Assembly (NCBI RefSeq): GCF_008630535.1
Contig: NZ_VWPH01000001.1
Span: 310,001 to 374,000 of the forward strand
Origin: Saccharopolyspora hirsuta
GTDB taxonomy: Bacteria; Actinomycetota; Actinomycetes; Mycobacteriales; Pseudonocardiaceae
DNA: 64,000 nucleotides
Direction: 5' to 3'
The notes beneath the pieces were generated by a model that searched no databases, was not told the DNA's origin, and saw only the letters and a list, made by a program, of their open reading frames with translations. A program made the position numbers and the translations under genes. Shown piece after piece: positions 56,913 to 64,000 of the stretch. Positions within the stretch are counted from its first letter, which is position 1; every line of letters begins with the position of its first letter.

Positions 56913-57024
56913 GCCGCAGATGCTCGCAGTCCGCGCGCGCCACCGTCAACGACGCGCACGACCCTCCCAGAGATCGGGAACGCTCGCGCCAGGAGTCCGG
57001 AGCGCAGGACGAGGTCGGAGAACC

Positions 57025-57291
57025 TCACTCCAGCCGGATCCGCCACGTCCGGGAGACGAAGGTGAGCAGGGCCAGCACGGCGGAGAAGAACATCCCGCCG
57101 CCTTCGCCGAGGAACAGGCACATCACTGCCAGGACGGACGCCACGAGGACCAGCAGCATCCGCGGCGAGAGCTGCAGCCACAGCCGGCGCAGCGCGCTGG
57201 TCTCGGTCAGCCTGCGAGCCAGCTTGGGGTCGTCGCCCATGAGCTGGTTCTCGATCTCCTTCAGGCGGCGACGTTCGTCCCTGGGTAGCAT
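57025..57291 (-). CDS. DUF3040 family membrane protein
   Basis: An 88-aa protein. The N-terminal amphipathic stretch LPRDERRRLKEIENQLMGDDPKLARRL is the DUF3040 signature, followed by two membrane helices (MLLVLVASVLAVMCLFLG and GGMFFSAVLALLTFVS). GGGAGG precedes the ATG. The family is restricted to actinobacteria and has no established function. Confidence 0.87.
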   Translation of the reverse strand: MLPRDERRRLKEIENQLMGDDPKLARRLTETSALRRLWLQLSPRMLLVLVASVLAVMCLFLGEGGGMFFSAVLALLTFVSRTWRIRLE

Positions 57292-57424
57292 GGCCACCTC
57301 CCGGAAGATCCGCCTCCTTGAACAAGTATTGCAACGATCGTGGCGGCTGTGAAGGGCCCATCGGCCCGTGCCGCCGGGGCTGGCAGGATCTGGAGCGTCG
57401 GCTGTCGCGTGTGGGGAGCGTGGG

Positions 57425-57784
57425 ATGGAGATCTGGGTCAACCCGGCGTGCTCGAAGTGCCGGTCGGCGGTGTCGTCGTTGGACGAGGCGGGGGTCGAGT
57501 ACACCGTCCGCCGTTACCTGGACGACCCGCCGACGGCCGCGGAGCTGGGCGAGGTGCTCGACCGGCTCGGGCTCGAGCCGTGGGACGTCGCGCGCACCGG
57601 CGAGCCGGTGGCCGCGGAGCTCGGCCTGAAGACCTGGCCGAAGGACGCGGACAGCCGGGACCGGTGGATCGCGGCGATGGTCGAGCACCCGAAGCTGATC
57701 CAGCGCCCGATCATCACCGCCGACGACGGCACCGCGGTGGTGGCCCGCACCCCCGAGGCCGTCCAGTCCGTTCTGCCCCGATAG
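57425..57784 (+). CDS. Arsenate reductase (ArsC)/Spx family protein
   Basis: A 119-aa thioredoxin-fold protein of the glutaredoxin-coupled ArsC/YffB/Spx group. IWVNPACSKCRSAVSSL carries CxxC (CSKC), a Spx-like variant of the single-Cys ArsC loop; LIQRPIITADDG is the family's conserved Arg-Pro segment. YRR-type residues near VRRYLDDPPTAAELGEVLDRLG match the group. It could reduce arsenate or another thiol-linked substrate. No arsB or arsR gene adjoins it. Confidence 0.88.
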   Translation: MEIWVNPACSKCRSAVSSLDEAGVEYTVRRYLDDPPTAAELGEVLDRLGLEPWDVARTGEPVAAELGLKTWPKDADSRDRWIAAMVEHPKLIQRPIITADDGTAVVARTPEAVQSVLPR

Positions 57785-57801
57785 CGCCTTGATGCGCAGA
57801 A

Positions 57802-57830
57802 CGGGGCGGGTGCGTCGTGCACCCGCCCCG
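57802..57830. terminator. Bidirectional stem-loop terminator
   Basis: CGGGGCGGGTGC (57802-57813) and GCACCCGCCCCG (57819-57830) pair perfectly over a GTCGT loop, between the convergent ArsC-like and Clp ATPase genes. Confidence 0.82.
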
Positions 57831-57841
57831 CTCCTTCGCGA

Positions 57842-60325
<2,484 letters not shown>

Positions 60326-60370
60326 GCCTAACCTCCTCGCGACGGTGTTGCTGGCTTCCGCCGCCATCTA

Positions 60371-60391
60371 CTTGAGTCTGCTGTTATCAAC
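60371..60391. promoter_or_regulatory. Degenerate HAIR-like (HspR) box before the Clp gene
   Basis: CTTGAGT, seven bases, then TATCAAC. The HspR operator is CTTGAGT-N7-ACTCAAG; the left arm is exact, the right arm keeps 4 of 7 positions including TCAA. It is 46 bp upstream of the Clp start in an AT-richer segment, where HspR sites occur before actinobacterial chaperone genes. Confidence 0.4.
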
Positions 60392-60536
60392 CAACGTCAG
60401 TCCTCCCGCGGTAATTCCCAGCAGCCCCACGAGTGGCGCGAGTCACTCCCGGCACCGTTCGGAGTTGGGTGTTGACTTCGAGCGAAGTGGAGGTCGGAAG
60501 CTGTGCTCGACGGTCAGTTCGTGGAGAGGTGTGGAC

Positions 60537-61166
60537 GTGGAGACTTCGGTGGATCGTTCGGTGTTCGACACCGCGTACGAGCAGGGCACGGCTCCCTGGG
60601 TGATCGGCGAACCGCAGCCCGCGATCGTCGAGCTGGAGCGGGCCGGTGGCATCAGCGGGAAGGTGCTCGACCCGGGCTGCGGCGCCGGTGAGCACACGAT
60701 CCTGCTGGCCGAGCGCGGTTACGACGTGCTGGGCGTGGACTTCTCCGGGGCGGCGGTCGAGCGGGCGCGGGCCAACGCGGTCGAGCGGGGCGTGGCGGCC
60801 CGGTTCGAGGTCGCCGATGCGCTGGCGCTGGACGGCGGCCCGTACGACACGGTCGTGGACAGCGCGCTGTTCCACGTCTTCGGGCCGGAGGACCGGGCGA
60901 AGTACGTGCGCAGCCTGCACGCGGTGTGCCGGCCAGGCGCAACGGTGCACGTCCTGGCGCTGGCCGACACCGAACCCGGTTTCGGCCCCCGCATCCCGGA
61001 GTCGGTGCTCCGCGAGGCCTTCGGTGTCCCGGGGTGGCGGCTGGAGGAGGTGCAGGAGCGCCGCTACCGGGGTGTCGCGCGCGGGGAGCACGCCGATGGC
61101 CTGGGTGTTGAAGACGGTTCGAAGGTGGACGTCCCCGCCTGGTTGGCCACGGCGACCCGGCTCTGA
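60537..61166 (+). CDS. Class I SAM-dependent methyltransferase
   Basis: A 209-aa Rossmann methyltransferase. GTG 60537 has GAGAGG seven bases upstream. Motif I VLDPGCGAGEHTILLAERG, motif II/post I VLGVDFSGAAVERARANA and motif IV-like YDTVVDSALFHVF are clear; the N-terminal FDTAYEQGTAPWVIGEPQPAIVEL is typical of TehB/UbiE-like small methyltransferases including thiopurine-type ones. Substrate unknown. Upstream is divergent with the Clp gene. Confidence 0.88.
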   Translation: METSVDRSVFDTAYEQGTAPWVIGEPQPAIVELERAGGISGKVLDPGCGAGEHTILLAERGYDVLGVDFSGAAVERARANAVERGVAARFEVADALALDGGPYDTVVDSALFHVFGPEDRAKYVRSLHAVCRPGATVHVLALADTEPGFGPRIPESVLREAFGVPGWRLEEVQERRYRGVARGEHADGLGVEDGSKVDVPAWLATATRL

Positions 61167-61223
61167 CGTCCACAGTGGAGACTGGGGGTGGTTCCGGCCG
61201 GTCGCGGCTGGCACACTCGGGCC

Positions 61224-61718
61224 ATGACCGAGGATGCTGCGTGCGCGGTGGCGCACGGCGAAGTGCCGGTGGACGCGGGCGGGCGCGCGCTGGTCGCGGT
61301 GTTCGCGTCGCCGGTGGCGGAGCACCTGCTGCGATACGGCCGGGACCTCGGCTTCCGGACGGTGCTGGTCGAGCCGGACCCGGAGCGGGCCGGTGACGCG
61401 GCGCTGCCCGAGGTTCCGGAGCTGGGGCCGGACGCGGACGTCGTGGTGACCGACCACCACCGCGCGGAACTCGGGCCGGTGCTGCGCGACGTGCTCAAGC
61501 GCGAGGTCCGCTGGGTGGGTGTGATGGGCAATCCGCGCCACGTCGGCCCGCACGTCGCGGCGCTGCGGGAACTCGGCGTCCCGGATGCCGAGATCGCGCG
61601 GGTGCACCGCCCGATCGGCCTGAACATCGGCTCCCGGACCCCGCCCGAGATCGCCATCGCCACCCTCGCCGGGCTGCTCGCCGACCGCAACGGCAAGCCC
61701 GGCGGCTTCGAGTTCTGA
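61224..61718 (+). CDS. XdhC-like protein (Rossmann domain of XdhC/CoxI family)
   Basis: A 164-aa protein containing only the C-terminal XdhC Rossmann-type domain: ALVAVFASPVAEHLLRYGRDLGFRTVLVEPD, ADVVVTDHH, GVMGNPRHVGPHVAALRELGV and VHRPIGLNIGSRTPPEIAIATLAGLLADRNG, the last being the family signature. XdhC proteins bind and sulfurate the molybdenum cofactor before it enters xanthine dehydrogenase-type enzymes. The usual N-terminal XdhC/CoxI segment with its Cys is missing. A molybdopterin hydroxylase subunit lies about 5.5 kb away at 53431-55731. Confidence 0.88.
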   Translation: MTEDAACAVAHGEVPVDAGGRALVAVFASPVAEHLLRYGRDLGFRTVLVEPDPERAGDAALPEVPELGPDADVVVTDHHRAELGPVLRDVLKREVRWVGVMGNPRHVGPHVAALRELGVPDAEIARVHRPIGLNIGSRTPPEIAIATLAGLLADRNGKPGGFEF

Positions 61719-61824
61719 GCGCACCGCCGGTGCTCGCTTTTGCCGGGGCGAGCTGGTTATGCTCCGGACACCCAGCGCTGGGGCGACCTGGTGTTCGGGT
61801 GGTTTCCGGAGCGGAGGGGTGGCG

Positions 61825-62589
61825 TTGGGCGGTGATCGGGCGGATGGGTCGCGGTCCGAAGTGCTCGGGGATCTGGTCGGCTGGGCGGCCAAGACCGGTT
61901 GGGGCGTGGCGCGCATCGGCTTCGGGCTGATCAAGCAGCTGCCCGGCGGGGCCGAGGTCGAACGCGGATTCCGGACCGTGGAGCGGGTCGTCGCGACCGG
62001 CGTGCGCCAGTGGCTCGACGACGTGGAGTCCCGCCCGGAGGAGCCCGCCGAACCCGCGCCCGACGATCCGGTGGAGCCCGCCGAGGAGCCCCCGAAGCGC
62101 GTTGATCTGCGCGAGCGGATGGCCGAGCTGCTGCACCGTTCGGCCATGACCGGTCGCGAAGAAGCCGCCGAAGACCTGTATTCGGGCATCCTGCGCCTGA
62201 TCACACCGGACGAGGCCCGCATCCTGGCCGGGCTGGGCGACGGCTCGGCCTATCCGGTGCTGCACGTCGCCGAACGCAGCGTGGTCGGCGGGAATGCCCG
62301 GTTCGTGCTGCGCAACGGTTCGACGGTGGGGCGTTCGGTGGGCGTTTCGCTGACCGAGGAGGTGCCGCACTACCTGACCAGGTTGCACGCGCTCGGCCTG
62401 GTCGAGATGGGCCCGGCCCTGCCGGACCGGGACGACCAGTACGAGCTGCTGCAGACCGATTCCCGGGTGCGCGAGGCGCTGCGCTCGGCGAAGGCGACCA
62501 AGCCGGTGCGCCGCAGCGTGCGGATATCGGCGCTGGGCGCCCGGTTCTGGCAGCGGTGCGATCCGAGCTCGGACGTAGGGGTGGGATGA
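61825..62589 (+). CDS. Abi-alpha-like protein
   Basis: A roughly 254-aa soluble protein. An N-terminal amphipathic part (GWAAKTGWGVARIGFGLIKQLPGGAEVERGFRTVERVV), a Pro/Glu-rich linker, then RMAELLHRSAMTGREEAAEDLYSGILRLITPDEARILAGLGDGSAYPVLHV match the Abi-alpha (DUF4393-like) pattern as I recall it, linked by name to abortive phage infection in Lactococcus. The start is uncertain: TTG 61825 has GGAGG seven bases upstream, GTG 61819 is in frame but too close. It overlaps the DUF445 gene (ATGA). A defence role is not shown. Confidence 0.72.
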   Translation: MGGDRADGSRSEVLGDLVGWAAKTGWGVARIGFGLIKQLPGGAEVERGFRTVERVVATGVRQWLDDVESRPEEPAEPAPDDPVEPAEEPPKRVDLRERMAELLHRSAMTGREEAAEDLYSGILRLITPDEARILAGLGDGSAYPVLHVAERSVVGGNARFVLRNGSTVGRSVGVSLTEEVPHYLTRLHALGLVEMGPALPDRDDQYELLQTDSRVREALRSAKATKPVRRSVRISALGARFWQRCDPSSDVGVG

Positions 62590-63821
62590 ACGCGATCGTC
62601 CAGGACTTCGCCGAGCACTGGCCGCTCTACCTGTCGATCCCGCTGGTCGCGGCGCTCATCGGTTACGTCACCAAGGTGATCGCGATCCGGATGATGTTCG
62701 CCCCGGTGGAGTTCAGGGGGATCAAGCCGTTCCTGGGCTGGCAGGGCATCGTGCCCAAGCACGCCGCGAAGATGGCCGGGGTCGCCTGCGACACGCTGAC
62801 CCAGCAGCTGATCAAGCCGCAGGAGGTGCTGGACCGGCTGGACCCCGAGCGCATCGTCGCCGAGGTCGAGGAGCCGCTGCGGCAGACCATCGAGGAGATC
62901 GTCCGGGAGGTCGCCTCGGCCTACCAGCCGGGGCTGTGGGAGTCGTTGCCGCGCAGCGTGCAGCGGGCGGTGATCAGCCGGGTGCAGGCCGACGCGCCGC
63001 GGCTGCTCACCGAGGTGCTGGCCGAGATCAAGTCCGATGTGGACAACGTCTTCGACCTCAAGGACATGGTGGTCACCAGCCTGGTCCGGGACAAGGAGCT
63101 GCTGAACCGGATCTTCCTGGAGGCCGGGGGCAAGGAGTTCCAGTTCATCCGCCGCTCCGGCGCGGTGTTCGGCGCGCTGATCGGCGTGGTGCAGATGTCG
63201 GCCTGGGTGGTGTTCAAGGTGCCGCTCATCATGCCGCTGTTCGGCCTGTTCACCGGTTGGTTCACCGACTGGCTGGCGCTCAAGATGATCTTCCACCCGC
63301 GGCGGCCGAAGCGGTACTTCGGGCTGTTCGAGTGGCAGGGCCTGTTCCACAAGCGCCGCGACCAGGTGGCCGAGGCGTACTGCGACCTCATCGCCCAGGA
63401 GATCATCACCCCGCGCAACGTCATCGAGGCGGTGCTGCGCGGCCCGATGTCGGACAAGGTGATGGCCCTGGTGCAGCGCCAGGTCGACGACGAGCTCAGC
63501 CGCCGCGCGAGCATCACCAAACCGCTGCTCGTGCTGGCCATCGGCGGCCGCCGCTACCAGGACCTCAAGCAGCGGATCTCGGAGCTGCTGATGGCCAAGC
63601 TGCCGGAGACCATGGGCTACGTCGAGGACTACGCGGCCGACGCGATGGACATCCGCAACACCCTGGTCGGCAAGATGAAGGAGCTCGACGCCGAGGAGTT
63701 CGAGGAGCTGCTGCGCCCGGCCTTCCGCGAGGAGGAGCGCACCCTGATCGCCACCGGCGCCGCCCTGGGCTTCGTCGTCGGCGAGGCCCAGGTCCTGCTC
63801 CTGGAGCACCTCGCCCCGTGA
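62586..63821 (+). CDS. DUF445 family membrane protein
   Basis: A 411-aa protein of the DUF445 (YheB/YwaF-type) family, coupled to the preceding gene by ATGA. First helix YLSIPLVAALIGYVTKVIAIRMMFAPVEF, then the conserved GIKPFLGWQGIVPKHAAKMA repeat unit; a second copy of the unit appears after the next helices as GWFTDWLALKMIFHPRRPKRYFGLFEWQGLFHKRRDQVA, with a central amphipathic region and long helical stretches between. The NxxAxxMxFxP/GxxPxxxWxGxxPxxR repeat is diagnostic. Function is unknown. Confidence 0.9.
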   Translation: MNAIVQDFAEHWPLYLSIPLVAALIGYVTKVIAIRMMFAPVEFRGIKPFLGWQGIVPKHAAKMAGVACDTLTQQLIKPQEVLDRLDPERIVAEVEEPLRQTIEEIVREVASAYQPGLWESLPRSVQRAVISRVQADAPRLLTEVLAEIKSDVDNVFDLKDMVVTSLVRDKELLNRIFLEAGGKEFQFIRRSGAVFGALIGVVQMSAWVVFKVPLIMPLFGLFTGWFTDWLALKMIFHPRRPKRYFGLFEWQGLFHKRRDQVAEAYCDLIAQEIITPRNVIEAVLRGPMSDKVMALVQRQVDDELSRRASITKPLLVLAIGGRRYQDLKQRISELLMAKLPETMGYVEDYAADAMDIRNTLVGKMKELDAEEFEELLRPAFREEERTLIATGAALGFVVGEAQVLLLEHLAP

Positions 63822-64000
63822 TCACTCCTCGGCGGCGAGGGCTTCGAGCACCGCTCGGCCGTACTTGTTGAGCTTCTGCTCGCCGATGCCGCTGATGCCG
63901 CCGAGCTCGTCCAGCGTGGTGGGCCGGACGGCGGCGATCTGGCGCAGTGTCGAGTCGTGGAAGATGATGAACGGCGCCTTGCCCTCCTCGCGCGCGGTGG
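63822..64000 (-). CDS. recQ: ATP-dependent DNA helicase RecQ, C-terminal HRDC end (partial)
   Basis: Only the last 59 codons are inside the window. They encode an HRDC domain: APFIIFHDSTLRQIAAVRPT, then LDELGGISGIGEQKLNKYG and a short tail to TGA, matching the C-terminus of RecQ helicases. The HRDC domain binds DNA. Another HRDC-containing helicase (a UvrD-like actinobacterial fusion or RNase D) cannot be excluded without the upstream part. It meets the DUF445 gene head to tail with no terminator visible. Confidence 0.75.
   Translation of the reverse strand, partial: TAREEGKAPFIIFHDSTLRQIAAVRPTTLDELGGISGIGEQKLNKYGRAVLEALAAEE

Overview
The window is GC-rich actinomycete chromosome, best matched to a Pseudonocardiaceae-type genus such as Saccharopolyspora. 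That assignment is inferred from very high third-position GC, GTG/TTG starts, a cvnABCD conservon, a LysX-type lysyl-tRNA synthetase/lysyl-PG synthase, DUF3040 and DUF6461 proteins and FCD/IclR/ROK regulators. I see no rRNA or tRNA genes, prophage, transposase or CRISPR array. The first and last genes run off the window.

Region by region. 1-8.1 kb: a sugar-uptake and sugar-modification locus (Gfo/Idh/MocA dehydrogenases, a complete solute-binding protein plus two-permease ABC set, a divergent ROK regulator, two AP-endonuclease-type isomerase/epimerases). 8.5-16.1 kb: an IclR-controlled uronate/polyuronide locus (SDR, uronate dehydrogenase-like enzyme, sodium:solute symporter, a TIM-barrel-like protein, two secreted polysaccharide-active proteins); the same 18-bp operator-like sequence stands before the IclR gene and before the symporter. 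16.4-20.3 kb: the conservon cvnA-B-C-D. 20.3-22.8 kb: an indole prenyltransferase plus tryptophanase pair, likely making a prenylated indole. 23.2-26.7 kb: a MarR/SDR divergon with strong palindromes, then small accessory genes. 26.8-31.8 kb: a TetR-controlled quinate/shikimate module (MHS-type transporter, shikimate dehydrogenase-like enzyme, 3-dehydroshikimate dehydratase fused to an HPPD-like domain).

31.8-37.6 kb: a compact lanthipeptide locus with a LanL/LanKC-type synthetase, a 56-residue Cys-rich precursor, an ABC exporter and a MauE-thioredoxin fusion. 37.8-43.8 kb: lysX, a YjbR-like gene and two divergent membrane-anchored esterase paralogues. 44.3-55.7 kb: a catabolic island of unknown substrate (deaminase-type amidohydrolase, two NCS2 permeases, UbiX, UbiD, CobW-type GTPase, a second amidohydrolase, an FCD GntR regulator and a molybdopterin hydroxylase subunit); all three upstream regions carry ATTACATGTAAT-like sites. 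55.7-64 kb: a sulfonate-type binding protein preceded by a Cys-ending leader peptide, DUF3040, an ArsC-like protein, a ClpC/ClpB-type ATPase with a degenerate HAIR-like box, a methyltransferase, an XdhC-like protein, an Abi-alpha-like protein, a DUF445 protein and the end of recQ.

The strongest candidates for undescribed biology are the lanthipeptide locus and the UbiD/NCS2/amidohydrolase island.
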